From contig SVTK01000006.1 of NCBI GenBank assembly GCA_015063805.1, positions 54,581-118,580 of the forward strand: 64,000 nucleotides of DNA, written 5' to 3'. Source of the DNA: Oscillospiraceae bacterium (GTDB taxonomy: Bacteria; Bacillota; Clostridia; Oscillospirales; CAG-272). This document shows positions 7,246 through 16,023 of this stretch, in pieces. The stretch's first letter is position 1, and each line of letters begins with the position of its first letter. A model generated the notes under the pieces. It ran no database searches. It was not told the DNA's origin and saw only the letters and a list, made by a program, of their open reading frames with translations. The position numbers and the translations under genes are program-made.

Positions 7246-9060
7246 ATGAAAAAACAATCGAAATCACAACTTATTCTCACTTTCCTGCGGGGATGCCGGC
7301 GGTATTTTGCCCTGAGCATCTTCTGCGCGGTGGGGGTGACCCTGACCGACCTGCTCAGCCCGCAGATCGTCCGCTTTGCGGTGGACTCGGTCTTCGGCCG
7401 TGAGCCGGTGGATCTGCCTGTGCCTGCCCTGGCGCTGGTGGAGGCGGTGGGGGGCGTGCCCTACCTGCGGGAGCACCTGTGGCTGATTGCGGCGGCGGTG
7501 GTGACGGTATCTGTCTTCGCCCTGCTCTTTCAGTACGGCTTCCAGGTTTTCAACGCCATGGGGGCCGAGCATCTGGTGCGCTCCATGCGGGACACCATTT
7601 TTGCCCACATTGAGCGGCTTCCCTTTGCCTGGCACATGAAGCAGCAGACGGGTGACATCATCCAGCGCTGCACCTCTGACGTGGATATGCTCAAACGGTT
7701 CATGTCGGATCAGATGACCTCCCTGTTCAAAACCGTGCTTCTGTTGGTGCTGTCCCTGACCTTCATGTGCTCCATGAATCTCAAGCTTTCCATCATTGCC
7801 ATGGTTTCCATTCCCCTGATTCTCTGTGCATCGGTCTTCTTCCACCGGCGGATCCGTCGGGGCTTTACCGAGTGCGACGAAAACGAGGGCAAGCTGTCGG
7901 CCATCGCCCAGGAGAATCTCACCGGGGTACGGGTGGTCCGCGCCTTCGGCCGTGAGGCCTACGAGCGTGAGCGCTTTTCCCAACAAAATCAGCATTACAC
8001 CTCCCTGTGGATGAAGCTGAATCTGGTCTTCTCTGGCTATTGGGGGGCGGCAGATCTGGTTTCGGGTCTGCAGGTGATGCTCATTGTGACCCTGGGGGCG
8101 GTGTTCTGCGTCAAGGGAGAGATGACGGCGGGAAATTACCTGGCCTTCATCTCCTACAATGCCATGCTGACCTGGCCGGTGCGCCACCTGGGACGGATGC
8201 TGTCCGAGATGAGCAAGGCCGGGGTGTCGCTGGGGCGCATTGCCGAGATCATGTCGGCCGAGCCCGAGCGGGATGTAGAAGGGGCGCAGGAGCCCCCGCT
8301 TGACGGGGACATTGTCTTTGAACACGTCAGCTTCGGCTATGACGGGACCCCCGAACTGCTCCACGATATTTCCTTCACCGTGCCCGCGGGGGGAACCCTG
8401 GGTATCCTCGGGGGCACCGGATCGGGGAAATCCACCCTGGTCTATCTCCTCTGCCGCCTCTACGATCTCGCTCCCGACAGCGGGCGGATTACCATCGGCG
8501 GGGTGGACATTGCCGAAATGTCGGCGGCCCACCTGCGGCGGGGCATCGGCATGGTGATGCAGGAGCCCTTCCTCTTCGCCCGCACCCTGCGGGAAAACAT
8601 CGGCATTGCCCTGGAGGAGGGGACGGACAAGGATTCCGTCATCCGTGCCGCCGCCGAGACCGCAAGCCTGCATGACACCATCGAGGGCTTCACCGACGGC
8701 TACGACACCCTGGTGGGTGAGCGGGGCGTGACCCTCTCCGGCGGACAGAAGCAGCGGGCGGCCATTGCCCGCGCCCTGGTACGGCCTACCCCGATCCTGG
8801 TGTTTGACGATGCCCTGTCTGCGGTGGACACCGAAACCGATGCCCGGATCACCGCCGCCCTGGCCGCGCGCAAGGATGACTCTACCCGGATCTACATCTC
8901 CCACCGCATCACTACCCTGATGCACTGTGACCGCATCCTGGTGCTGGAGGGCGGGCGAATCGCCCAGTACGGCTCCCATGCCGAGCTGATTGCCCGAGAG
9001 GGGCTCTACCGCGATATTTACCGCATTCAGACCGATCGCAGCGAGGAGGTGGAAGCATGA
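7246..9060 (+). CDS. ABC exporter half-transporter, degenerate-site subunit
   Basis: The 604-residue protein has an ABC type-1 membrane domain (about residues 15-320, six helices) and a C-terminal ATPase domain. The Walker A GGTGSGKST is at residues 389-397 and the signature LSGGQ at 497-501. Walker B reads ILVFDD, with Asp522 where the catalytic Glu belongs. That change is typical of one half of heterodimeric exporters such as TM287/288 or BmrC/BmrD. The ATG at 7246 begins MKKQSKSQ; the SD is weak (GAACGGAAAC) and the frame extends upstream to 7159. It overlaps its partner by ATGA. The substrate (drug, peptide or lipid) is not predictable. Confidence 0.92.
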   Translation: MKKQSKSQLILTFLRGCRRYFALSIFCAVGVTLTDLLSPQIVRFAVDSVFGREPVDLPVPALALVEAVGGVPYLREHLWLIAAAVVTVSVFALLFQYGFQVFNAMGAEHLVRSMRDTIFAHIERLPFAWHMKQQTGDIIQRCTSDVDMLKRFMSDQMTSLFKTVLLLVLSLTFMCSMNLKLSIIAMVSIPLILCASVFFHRRIRRGFTECDENEGKLSAIAQENLTGVRVVRAFGREAYERERFSQQNQHYTSLWMKLNLVFSGYWGAADLVSGLQVMLIVTLGAVFCVKGEMTAGNYLAFISYNAMLTWPVRHLGRMLSEMSKAGVSLGRIAEIMSAEPERDVEGAQEPPLDGDIVFEHVSFGYDGTPELLHDISFTVPAGGTLGILGGTGSGKSTLVYLLCRLYDLAPDSGRITIGGVDIAEMSAAHLRRGIGMVMQEPFLFARTLRENIGIALEEGTDKDSVIRAAAETASLHDTIEGFTDGYDTLVGERGVTLSGGQKQRAAIARALVRPTPILVFDDALSAVDTETDARITAALAARKDDSTRIYISHRITTLMHCDRILVLEGGRIAQYGSHAELIAREGLYRDIYRIQTDRSEEVEA

Positions 9061-10880
9061 AAAAGCGCAACGAAACCAAGCACGTCTCCCTGCGCTGGTT
9101 CGGCCTGCCTCGGGTGTTCCCCTACCTGAAGGCCTACCGCTTCTACTACCCGGTGATGATTATCATGGCCCTGTGCGGAACGGTGGCCGATATTTGCCTG
9201 CCCCTGTTCCAGCGGTATGCTTTGGACAATTTCATCGGTCAGGGCGTGCTGGACACCCTGGGGATCTTCATCCTCTGCTATGTGCTGACGCTTCTGTTCC
9301 AGCTGACGGTGAACTTTATTTCCACCTACATCGGCAGCTGTGTGGAGATGTGGGTTGGCCGTGATCTGCGGCAGTCGGCTTTCAACCACCTGCAGACCCT
9401 GTCCTTCTCCTTCTTCAATCAGAACAGTGTGGGCTATCTCCACGCCCGGGTCATGAGTGACACCTCCCGCATCGGCGAGACGGTGTCCTGGATTGTGCTG
9501 GACTGCGTGTGGAACATTTCCTATTTGGTGGGCGCCTGTGTGATCATGCTCTGCCTGAACTGGAAGCTGGCGCTCCCCGTGATGGCCATTGTGCCGGTGA
9601 CGGTGCTGCTCATCGCCTTCTTCCAAAAGAAGCTGACCGCCCTCAACCGCCGCATCCGCGAACTGAACTCCACCATTACCTCCAACTTCAACGAGGGCAT
9701 TACCGGGGCAAAGACCATTAAGTCCCTGGTGGTGGAAGACAAGATCGAGCGCGATTTCCGGGTGGATACCGCGCAGATGAAGCGCACCTCAGTGCACGCT
9801 ACCCATTACCGCGCCCTGTTCGGATCCACCATTACCTTCGCTTCGGCGCTGGCGCTGGCACTTGTTCTGCGGCAGGGCGGTGCCCTGACCATGGAAGGTG
9901 CCATTGAGTTGGGCACTCTGTCGGTGTTTATGTCCTATGCCCTCGGCATGATGGAGCCCATTCGCTGGATCGTCAACGCTTTCTCCAATCTGGTGGCGGT
10001 GCAGGTCAACATCGAGCGTCTGGTGGGGCTGCTGGAAACCGAATCGGATGTGGCCGACTCGGCAGAGGTGGTGGCCCGCTACGGCGACACTTTCAATCCC
10101 AAGACCGAGAATTGGGAGGAGCTGGAGGGCGAGATCGTCTTCCGGGATGTGACCTTCCGCTATCCCGACGGGGATGTGGATATTCTCGAGCATTTTGATC
10201 TGACCATTCCCCGGGGCAGCAGTGTTGCCATTGTGGGAGAGACCGGAGCGGGCAAGTCCACCCTGGTGAACCTGGTCTGTCGCTTCTTTGAACCCACTTC
10301 AGGGCAGATCCTCATTGACGGGCGGGATGCCAGGGAGCGTTCCCAGCTATGGCTGCACCGATCCATCGGTTATGTGCTGCAGACACCGCATCTCTTCTCG
10401 GGGACGGTTCGGGAAAACCTTTGCTACGGCAAGCCCGATGCCACCGACGAGGAGATCATGGCGGCCCTCCGAAGCGTTTCCGCCGATGCTGTGGTGGAGC
10501 GCATGGAGAACGGCCTGGACAGCCAGGTGGGCGAGGGGGGAAGTATGCTTTCCACTGGAGAGAAGCAGCTGCTTTCCTTTGCCCGCGCGCTGTTGGCCGA
10601 TCCCCGCATCCTGGTGCTGGACGAGGCCACCGCTTCGGTGGACACCATGACCGAGCAGAAGATCCAGCGCGCCATTGAGCAGATCGTGTCGGGGCGCACG
10701 TCCCTGATGATCGCCCACCGCCTTTCCACCATCCGACGCGCCGACATGATCCTGGTGGTGGACGACGGCCGCATTGTAGAGCGGGGCACCCACGAGGAGC
10801 TGCTGGCTCTGCGAGGGGCTTACTACAATCTCTATACCCGACAGTACGAGGAAGAAGCATCCAGTAAACGGCTGGGCTGA
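9057..10880 (+). CDS. ABC exporter half-transporter, consensus-Walker B subunit
   Basis: This 607-residue partner of the preceding gene has six membrane helices (about residues 20-320) and an ATPase domain. Walker A is GETGAGKST (394-402) and Walker B ILVLDEATASVD has the catalytic Glu at 523. Its signature motif is altered to LSTGE (498-502). With Asp522 in the partner, the altered signature builds one degenerate ATP site, leaving the other site consensus. This is the pattern expected of an asymmetric heterodimer. The start overlaps the stop of the first gene by 4 bases, so production is coupled. A bidirectional terminator follows at 10909-10936. Confidence 0.92.
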   Translation: MKKRNETKHVSLRWFGLPRVFPYLKAYRFYYPVMIIMALCGTVADICLPLFQRYALDNFIGQGVLDTLGIFILCYVLTLLFQLTVNFISTYIGSCVEMWVGRDLRQSAFNHLQTLSFSFFNQNSVGYLHARVMSDTSRIGETVSWIVLDCVWNISYLVGACVIMLCLNWKLALPVMAIVPVTVLLIAFFQKKLTALNRRIRELNSTITSNFNEGITGAKTIKSLVVEDKIERDFRVDTAQMKRTSVHATHYRALFGSTITFASALALALVLRQGGALTMEGAIELGTLSVFMSYALGMMEPIRWIVNAFSNLVAVQVNIERLVGLLETESDVADSAEVVARYGDTFNPKTENWEELEGEIVFRDVTFRYPDGDVDILEHFDLTIPRGSSVAIVGETGAGKSTLVNLVCRFFEPTSGQILIDGRDARERSQLWLHRSIGYVLQTPHLFSGTVRENLCYGKPDATDEEIMAALRSVSADAVVERMENGLDSQVGEGGSMLSTGEKQLLSFARALLADPRILVLDEATASVDTMTEQKIQRAIEQIVSGRTSLMIAHRLSTIRRADMILVVDDGRIVERGTHEELLALRGAYYNLYTRQYEEEASSKRLG

Positions 10881-10908
10881 GTTCTTCTGCAAAACGACAA
10901 CAAAAGAA

Positions 10909-10936
10909 GGGCTTCCACGGTGTGGAAGCCCTTTTT
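10909..10936. terminator. Bidirectional terminator
   Basis: The stem GGGCTTCCAC (10909-10918) pairs with GTGGAAGCCC (10922-10931). An AAAAG run precedes it and TTTTT follows. It separates the exporter operon from the convergent oxidoreductase gene. Confidence 0.9.
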
Positions 10937-10945
10937 GCGTGCGGT

Positions 10946-12121
10946 TTAGATCTCGGGGATCTCGATGGCGATCTCGCGGCCCAGCGCGGCGGATTTTGCG
11001 ATGCCGTCCAGGATTGCCTGGTTGTACAGGATCTGATCCGAGGGAACGGGAGCCTTGGTGCCGTTCTTGCAGGCGTCAAGGAAGGAGCGGATCTTGCGGT
11101 CGAAGAGGGAGGGACCCTTGGCGGTGATGATCGGGATCTCGGTGCAGACCTGAGAGCCGGCGATCTCGTGATAGACCTTCATGGGGCCGCCCACGGTGCC
11201 GTTCCAGCACTCGGTGGAGGGGATGCGCAGACCGCCCTTGGTGCCGAGGATGAGGGTGTCCCCTGCGGTGTCCATGTTCATGGCCCAGGAGATGCGGAAG
11301 TCCACGACGATGTCGCCCTCAAGGCGGATAAATGCGGCGGCGAAGTCATCCACGCCGAACTTGGCGGCGTACTCGGGATGTCCGGTCTTGACATAGTTGC
11401 AATAGTTGGGGTCGGTGCCGAAGAAGGCGGATTTGTAGCCCGAAACGGTCAGAGGCTTGGGATAGCCGATGGCGTTGAGTACCATATCCAGGGAGTAACA
11501 GCCGATGTCGGCCAGGGCACCCAGGCCTGCGGTTTCATCTTCAATGAAGGTGGTGCCGAAGGGGGTGGGAATGCCGCGGCGGCGGCCGCCGCCGGTCTGA
11601 ATGTAGTAGATCTTACCCAGCTCGCCCGACTCCACGATCTCCTTAATTTTCTGCATATTGGCATCCAGGCGGGGCTGGAAGCCGATGGAAAGGACTTTGC
11701 CGCTGGCACGCTCGGCCCGCATGACCTCGATGGCTTCCTCGGTGGTGACGGTGAAGGGCTTTTCCAGCAGGACGTTGACCCCCTTATTCAGCGCATAGAT
11801 GGCGGGGGCGGCGTGCTGACGGTTATAGGTGCAGACGCTGACGGCGTCCAGCTGCAGGCTTTCGTCGTCCAGCATTTCCTTGTGAGAAGCATAATCGGTT
11901 TTTACGCCCTCAACGCCGTGACGGGCGAAGAATGCGGCGGCTTTGCCGGGGATGAGGTCGGCACCTGCCACGATTTCCACGTCGGGCTGGTTGAGGTAGG
12001 ACTTGATATGTGCGTCGGCAATCCATCCGGTGCCGATGATACCGATGCGCATCTTGCGGTTGGTATCAATAACGGTTTTGCGCTGATCTTCCTTGAAAGC
12101 GTCCAGAATGTTGTCTGCCAT
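10946..12121 (-). CDS. Gfo/Idh/MocA family oxidoreductase
   Basis: This 391-residue NAD(P)-dependent sugar or inositol dehydrogenase-like enzyme has a Rossmann GIIGTGWIADAHI near residue 28 and the family's EKPFTVT at about residue 125, where the Lys is a catalytic or cofactor-contact residue. The C-terminal alpha/beta domain contains GALADIGCYSLDM with the usual D-x-G-x-H-like position. The start at 12121 has AAAGGAG at proper spacing; an in-frame ATG at 12151 does not. It is the second gene of an operon with the isomerase/epimerase gene, 32 bases downstream of it, a pairing typical of inositol or unusual-sugar catabolism. The substrate is unknown. Confidence 0.9.
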   Translation of the reverse strand: MADNILDAFKEDQRKTVIDTNRKMRIGIIGTGWIADAHIKSYLNQPDVEIVAGADLIPGKAAAFFARHGVEGVKTDYASHKEMLDDESLQLDAVSVCTYNRQHAAPAIYALNKGVNVLLEKPFTVTTEEAIEVMRAERASGKVLSIGFQPRLDANMQKIKEIVESGELGKIYYIQTGGGRRRGIPTPFGTTFIEDETAGLGALADIGCYSLDMVLNAIGYPKPLTVSGYKSAFFGTDPNYCNYVKTGHPEYAAKFGVDDFAAAFIRLEGDIVVDFRISWAMNMDTAGDTLILGTKGGLRIPSTECWNGTVGGPMKVYHEIAGSQVCTEIPIITAKGPSLFDRKIRSFLDACKNGTKAPVPSDQILYNQAILDGIAKSAALGREIAIEIPEI

Positions 12122-12153
12122 AATTGTTCTCCTTTTGTGTGATAGATTCAAAT

Positions 12154-12933
12154 TTACCAGTCAAAGCTGCGCAGGTAATTGATGCTCATTTCAATGGACT
12201 CCAGGGCTGTCTTGCCCATGGTGGGGCGATCCTGTTCCACCACGACCCAGGCAGCGCCTGCATCACGGGATGCGGCCAGGATGGCGGGGAAGTCCTGCTT
12301 GCCGTAGCCCACGGGGCGGAATGCAAAGGCATCCTCGCTGTCCTTGGGGGCACCGCGGCGGCCGACGAAATCCTTGAGATGGACGATGGGCGCACGGCCG
12401 CTGTACTTGCGGACGTAGGCGGCGGGGTCTTCCCCTGCGGCCTTGACCCAACAGGTATCGATCTGGGTTTCCACGGTGGGGATGAGACGGTAGAGCTGAT
12501 CGAGGCCGTACTCGCCCTCCTCCAGGCGGATGAATTCAAAGTCATGATTGTGATAGAGAAGCTGAATGCCCTGGGCACGGCATTCCTCGGCGATCATTTT
12601 GATGTCCTCCACGGTGTTCGGCCAGCCTGCCGAGCCGGGGCGGAGATCCTCACCCAGATGGGGGATGGCGATGTAGGGACAGCCGATGGTGGCGTATTGG
12701 GCAACGGTACCCCGGGGATCGTCCTTGAGCAGACCGATGCCAACGTGGGCGGAGATGGGGGTGAGGCCAAGCTCACGGCACCAGCTGCCGATGAGGGCGG
12801 GATCGTGGTCATAGAGTCCTGCGAACTCCACGCCGTCGTAGCCCATGGCTTTGATCTTTTCCAGGGTGCCCCGCAGGTCAGCCTTGGCATCATCGCGGAC
12901 GGAATAAACTTGTACAGCAATCGGGAGTGCCAT
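12154..12933 (-). CDS. Sugar phosphate isomerase/epimerase (TIM barrel, AP endonuclease 2 fold)
   Basis: This 259-residue xylose-isomerase-like TIM barrel protein has ALPIAVQVYSVRDDAKADL at the N-terminus, then MGYDGVEFAGLYDH, ISAHVGI, LLYHNHDFEF and VVEQDRP. These His/Glu/Asp segments supply the metal ligands of the IolE/hydroxypyruvate-isomerase group. The start at 12933 has GGAGGTA upstream. It is the first gene of an operon with the Gfo/Idh/MocA enzyme and has a strong promoter at 12989-13017. The pair probably oxidises and isomerises or dehydrates one sugar or cyclitol; which one cannot be told. Confidence 0.88.
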   Translation of the reverse strand: MALPIAVQVYSVRDDAKADLRGTLEKIKAMGYDGVEFAGLYDHDPALIGSWCRELGLTPISAHVGIGLLKDDPRGTVAQYATIGCPYIAIPHLGEDLRPGSAGWPNTVEDIKMIAEECRAQGIQLLYHNHDFEFIRLEEGEYGLDQLYRLIPTVETQIDTCWVKAAGEDPAAYVRKYSGRAPIVHLKDFVGRRGAPKDSEDAFAFRPVGYGKQDFPAILAASRDAGAAWVVVEQDRPTMGKTALESIEMSINYLRSFDW

Positions 12934-12988
12934 AATCGGATACCTCCGTAAATTGGATTCGACATAATATTGTGATGTCTGTACTGTT

Positions 12989-13017
12989 ATTATAGGACAT
13001 CTCTTGATGTATTTCAA
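12989..13017 (-). promoter_or_regulatory. Promoter of the isomerase/oxidoreductase operon
   Basis: Minus strand: TTGAAA (13017-13012), 17 bp, TATAAT (12994-12989). The 5' leader is about 50 bases. Confidence 0.8.
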
Positions 13018-13071
13018 GTCAAAACACCAAAGTTTTCGGACAAATATTGCTATATTCAAGGGGGCTGGCGA

Positions 13072-13114
13072 CAAAAAGGCGGGGGAGCTGTGCATGAATG
13101 CACAGCTCCCCCGC
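13072..13114 (-). terminator. Terminator of the PadR/DUF4097 operon
   Basis: A perfect 17-bp stem (13079-13095 with 13098-13114) closes a two-base centre. On the minus strand it is followed by CCTTTTTGT. It lies 12 bases after the DUF4097 stop codon. Confidence 0.9.
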
Positions 13115-13125
13115 GAAAAGAGCGG

Positions 13126-14202
13126 TTACTGCTCTCCGACAAAGGTGATGTTCAGTTTTCCGTTGAAGGTTTTTGCATTGAGGGAGCGCGAGGCACCGGC
13201 TGTCTGCACAGAACGGACAGCGGTGGATGTGACGGTGCTGATGCCGTAGTCGGCAGCGGTGCCGGGGAGGGTGGCATGGATGCCGGCGTTGAAGGTGGAG
13301 AGGGTCACGTGCTGCACATCGGCGTTCTCCAGGGAGATCTTGCCGTTGGAGGTGGTGAGGGTGACGGTGGGGACAGTAAGATGCTCTGCGATAATTTTTC
13401 CGTTGGCGGTGGAGGCATCCAGAGAATCGGCGGTGATGTGCTCAGCGGCGAGAGAGCCGTTGGTTGTTTTCAGCTGTATTTCCCCGGCGGTGAGATGCGC
13501 CGCCCGCAGAGACGCATTGACGGTTTTGACGGTGAGCTTTTTCGCGGTGATATGTTCCGCCTTGGCAGGGGCATTGCAGGTTTTGGCGGTGAGGTCATCC
13601 GCCGTAAGGTTGGCCAAAAGGATGGAGGAATTTTGGGTGTGGAAGAGGGCATCGGCACAGGAAATGTCGGCGGCCCGGACGGGGGCGTTACTTGTCTGGA
13701 TTTCCATGGTGGGGCGATAACCCTGGGGGAGATAAAGTCTGGTTGGCTTGCGGCGTTGAAATTGTATACAGAAAAAGCGGGGGATCTCCCGGGCCGTATA
13801 GGTGAAGCAGTTGGCATCACAGGACACGGTGACTTCGGTGAAGCGGGTGATGTCATATTCCACCCACAGACGGCCATCGGGGGAGGGAAGGATCTCCACA
13901 CCGCAATTTTTCTCGGTGAGGCGGATGCGGGGCGGGAGGTGCTCTGCAGTGAAGATACGGTGCTCGGTATGAGCTGCGGTTTCGGGCGTGCCTTCATTCT
14001 GCGGGGCAGAGGTATCCGCCTGCAGAGAGTCAAAGGCTTCTCTGAAATCCCCCAAAGCGGCCACGGCTTCGGCCTCGGTCATGCCTTCCTCCGTGAGATC
14101 TTCAAACTGTTCAGTAAAATAGCGGAGAATATCCTCCCGGGTATCTTTGGGGAGGTGGGCGATGGCTTGTTCCAGCTGGGCAAAAAATTCTGCTTTGGTC
14201 AT
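13126..14202 (-). CDS. HAAS-domain plus DUF4097 beta-strand repeat protein
   Basis: The 358-residue protein has a helical N-terminus (MTKAEFFAQLEQAIAHLPKD... with EEGMTEAEAVAALGDF) like the HAAS/DUF1700 domains that accompany PadR regulators. A beta-solenoid of the DUF4097 kind follows, with repeating A-E-H-I/L-T-A-x-x-L rungs between about residues 185 and 330. Unlike many HAAS proteins, no membrane helix is visible between the two parts. The start overlaps the padR stop by ATGA, so the two genes are coupled. Such proteins are thought to sense or report envelope state, but the mechanism is not established. Confidence 0.82.
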   Translation of the reverse strand: MTKAEFFAQLEQAIAHLPKDTREDILRYFTEQFEDLTEEGMTEAEAVAALGDFREAFDSLQADTSAPQNEGTPETAAHTEHRIFTAEHLPPRIRLTEKNCGVEILPSPDGRLWVEYDITRFTEVTVSCDANCFTYTAREIPRFFCIQFQRRKPTRLYLPQGYRPTMEIQTSNAPVRAADISCADALFHTQNSSILLANLTADDLTAKTCNAPAKAEHITAKKLTVKTVNASLRAAHLTAGEIQLKTTNGSLAAEHITADSLDASTANGKIIAEHLTVPTVTLTTSNGKISLENADVQHVTLSTFNAGIHATLPGTAADYGISTVTSTAVRSVQTAGASRSLNAKTFNGKLNITFVGEQ

Positions 14203-14540
14203 GACGGTAGGCTCCCTTCGTTTTCGGTGTTGGGGACGGTACTTTTGATATAGGCACAGACGGCCATGGCCTGCTCCCATTCGGCGAGAAATTCTCTCAC
14301 GCGGGCGCGGCCCGAATCGGTGATGGCGTAATAGCGGCGGAGGCGGTGGTTGTGCTCCTCGGTGTACACCCGAAGACAGCCCACCGTTTCCAGGCGGCGG
14401 AGGATGGGGTAGAGGGTGGATTCAGTGATGGGAATGCGGGGAGAAACGGCACGGACAATACGGTAGCCGTAGGAATCCCCTTCCTGCAGGACGGCAAGCA
14501 CACAGCATTCCAGCAATGCGCGGCGCAGTTGGGCATCCAT
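14199..14540 (-). CDS. PadR family transcriptional regulator
   Basis: This 113-residue winged-helix protein carries the PadR core: LLECCVLAVLQEGDSYGYRI, then ITESTLYPILRRLETVGCL and the wing RLRRYYAITDSGRARV. A C-terminal helix would dimerise it. The start at 14540 has AGGAAGGAG upstream; a longer frame to 14600 lacks an SD. It is coupled (ATGA) to the HAAS/DUF4097 gene, the usual arrangement in which PadR controls its own operon. A textbook promoter stands at 14572-14600. The inducer is unknown. Confidence 0.92.
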   Translation of the reverse strand: MDAQLRRALLECCVLAVLQEGDSYGYRIVRAVSPRIPITESTLYPILRRLETVGCLRVYTEEHNHRLRRYYAITDSGRARVREFLAEWEQAMAVCAYIKSTVPNTENEGSLPS

Positions 14541-14571
14541 GGTTTTAACTCCTTCCTGTTGGTTTGGCAAT

Positions 14572-14600
14572 ATTATATCACGCATAGTATTATCTGTCAA
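14572..14600 (-). promoter_or_regulatory. Promoter of the padR operon
   Basis: Minus strand: TTGACA (14600-14595), 17 bp, TATAAT (14577-14572), a perfect consensus. Autoregulation by PadR at this site is plausible. Confidence 0.85.
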
Positions 14601-14629
14601 GGGGTGTACGACATATTTTTAAAATTTGT

Positions 14630-14661
14630 GAGGGGTGCCGCGTTCATGTGCGGCACCCCTC
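14630..14661 (-). terminator. Terminator-like hairpin after the 70-aa membrane protein
   Basis: A 12-bp GC-rich stem (14630-14641 with 14650-14661) closes an eight-base loop. It is followed on the minus strand by CACAAATTTT. Confidence 0.6.
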
Positions 14662-14678
14662 GCAAATGATAGGATGAC

Positions 14679-14891
14679 TTATTTTTTTCTGCGGCAGAGC
14701 AGGAAAATCCCGGCGGCAAGCAGAAGCAGCCCCAGCAGATAGGAGGGCCAGTAAATGAAGGAATAAAGCACCAGCCAGTCCCACATGGTCCAGCGCTCAA
14801 TCTGCATCCGGTAGAGTCCCAGCACAAGGGGAAGGAGGAAGGGGACGGCACCGAGGATAAGCAGAATGATCCCTGCAATTCGTTTTTTCAT
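14679..14891 (-). CDS. Small two-helix membrane protein, 70 aa
   Basis: Begins MKKRIAGIILLILGAVPFLLP, with one hydrophobic segment at residues 5-25 and a second at about 42-66 ending in the basic LCRRKK. The start at 14891 has GGGAG about 10 bases upstream; the frame is open much further but without an SD or sensible composition. It stands between two hairpins, so it may be transcribed alone or by read-through from the DUF1508 gene. No family is recognised. Confidence 0.65.
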   Translation of the reverse strand: MKKRIAGIILLILGAVPFLLPLVLGLYRMQIERWTMWDWLVLYSFIYWPSYLLGLLLLAAGIFLLCRRKK

Positions 14892-14919
14892 AGGTGTACT
14901 CCCGGTATAGGTGAAAATC

Positions 14920-14955
14920 CAAGGGGTACCGCGCAAAACTGCGCAGTACCCCTTG
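14920..14955 (-). terminator. Terminator of the DUF1508 gene
   Basis: Long imperfect inverted repeat (AAGGGGTACC...GTACCCCTT) followed on the minus strand by GGATTTTCAC. It lies just after the stop at 14974. Confidence 0.7.
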
Positions 14956-14973
14956 GTGCCAAAACAGACAGAC

Positions 14974-15357
14974 TTAACCCTCGATGAGAACAACCTCTGC
15001 ATCAGGGGCGTTCTTGCCGATGGACTCGATGCCGTTCTTGCAGTTGGCCTTGGTGCCGTAGCCCTCGCCCGAAAGGATGATCTGGCCGTTCTTGGCACGG
15101 AGGCGGAAACGGAACTCGCCGGCCTTATCCTTGTAAAGCTCGTACTTGGGGTTCTTCAGGGTGGCCTGCTCGGCCTCTTCCAGAGTCTGGTCCTCGATGT
15201 GTGCCAGGGCATTGACCTTAACGCTTGCGATGCCCTTCTTGCAGGTGACGACAGTTTTGTAAACCTGGCTGGTGGAGATGACCTGGCCGTTTGCAGCCTT
15301 CAGTGCGAAGCGGAAGCCGCCGTTTTTGGTTGCCGAAATTTCAAACTTACTTGCCAT
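14974..15357 (-). CDS. DUF1508 (YegP-like) tandem-domain protein
   Basis: 127 residues with two copies of the short YegP/DUF1508 alpha-beta motif: F-E-I-x...GGFRFALKAANGQVI at residues 5-26 and YELYKDKAGEFRFRLRAKNGQII at about 72-94. Each is followed by a C-K-x-G-I helix. The family forms small compact folds of uncertain function, sometimes linked to stress. The start at 15357 has AAAGGA upstream. A promoter at 15411-15439 and a leader hairpin (GCACGA...TCGTGC, 15380-15397) precede it. It is transcribed alone. Confidence 0.88.
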   Translation of the reverse strand: MASKFEISATKNGGFRFALKAANGQVISTSQVYKTVVTCKKGIASVKVNALAHIEDQTLEEAEQATLKNPKYELYKDKAGEFRFRLRAKNGQIILSGEGYGTKANCKNGIESIGKNAPDAEVVLIEG

Positions 15358-15410
15358 AATGTTGATCCTTTCTGTCCTGGCACGATGAGCTTCGTGCGTT
15401 TAGTGATTCC

Positions 15411-15439
15411 ATTCTAACACATAAGTGGGGGAATTGCAA
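15411..15439 (-). promoter_or_regulatory. Promoter of the DUF1508 gene
   Basis: Minus strand: TTGCAA (15439-15434), 17 bp, TAGAAT (15416-15411). Confidence 0.6.
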
Positions 15440-15492
15440 TAGTTTTTTGGATGAATTGCTCACTTTTTGCAAAAAAATGTGAATTTTTATCT

Positions 15493-16023
15493 TTATTGGG
15501 GGGAATTCCCCGAAAATTCCCCAGGGAAAGGATTCCGTGCGAGGCTGTGATTGCTGTAGGTGCGGTTTCCTGTGACCTCGGTCAGAACCGTCAGCGCGGT
15601 GGGGAGAGAAAAGGGAGCATCGGGGGAGGGAAGCTCAATCTCCAGCACGGCTTGGCGGGACCAGAAGGGATAGAGGTCGATCTCCAGGGTGCGGCCGTCA
15701 AAGGGGATGCACCAGCGGGTCTTTTCGATGGGGCGGCAGGCAGGGTCGGCTTCCTTCAGCAGGGCGGCATATTCCTCGGGAGAGATGACCCGCTCATCCT
15801 CCTCGGCGGTCATGGGGCCGATGCGGCGTTTGACTGTGCAGGTATAGGTGGCGGTGCCGTCGGCGGTGCGGGCGCGCACGCGGCGGGAAAGGCCTTCTTC
15901 GGCGGTGAGGTAGGTCTGCACGATTTGACTGACGCTTCCGCCGAATTTGGCGATCAGCGCAGAAAGGCAGGCTTCGTCGGGGCGGCGGATGAGCCATTTG
16001 CGTTCAATTTCCAGGTTGGCCAT
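15493..16023 (-). CDS. CYTH domain protein (triphosphate tunnel metalloenzyme)
   Basis: 176 residues starting MANLEIERKWLI, the E-x-E-x-K signature of the CYTH fold, whose eight-stranded tunnel binds triphosphate and divalent metal. Further typical charged strands are RRVRARTADGTATYTCTVKRR, YAALLKEADP, KTRWCIPFDGRTLEIDLY and LEIELP. Bacterial members are inorganic triphosphatases or adenylate cyclases; size and lack of extra domains favour triphosphatase. The start is unusual: AAGGAGG lies 27 bases upstream at 16057-16051, with a CCCGG-TATCG-CCGGG hairpin between it and the ATG. The gene is monocistronic with a consensus promoter. Confidence 0.88.
   Translation of the reverse strand: MANLEIERKWLIRRPDEACLSALIAKFGGSVSQIVQTYLTAEEGLSRRVRARTADGTATYTCTVKRRIGPMTAEEDERVISPEEYAALLKEADPACRPIEKTRWCIPFDGRTLEIDLYPFWSRQAVLEIELPSPDAPFSLPTALTVLTEVTGNRTYSNHSLARNPFPGEFSGNSPQ

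Noticed and set aside
7264..8979. A 571-codon minus-strand frame over the first ABC exporter gene
   Set aside because: Opposite strand of a verified ABC half-transporter; no promoter, SD or domain.
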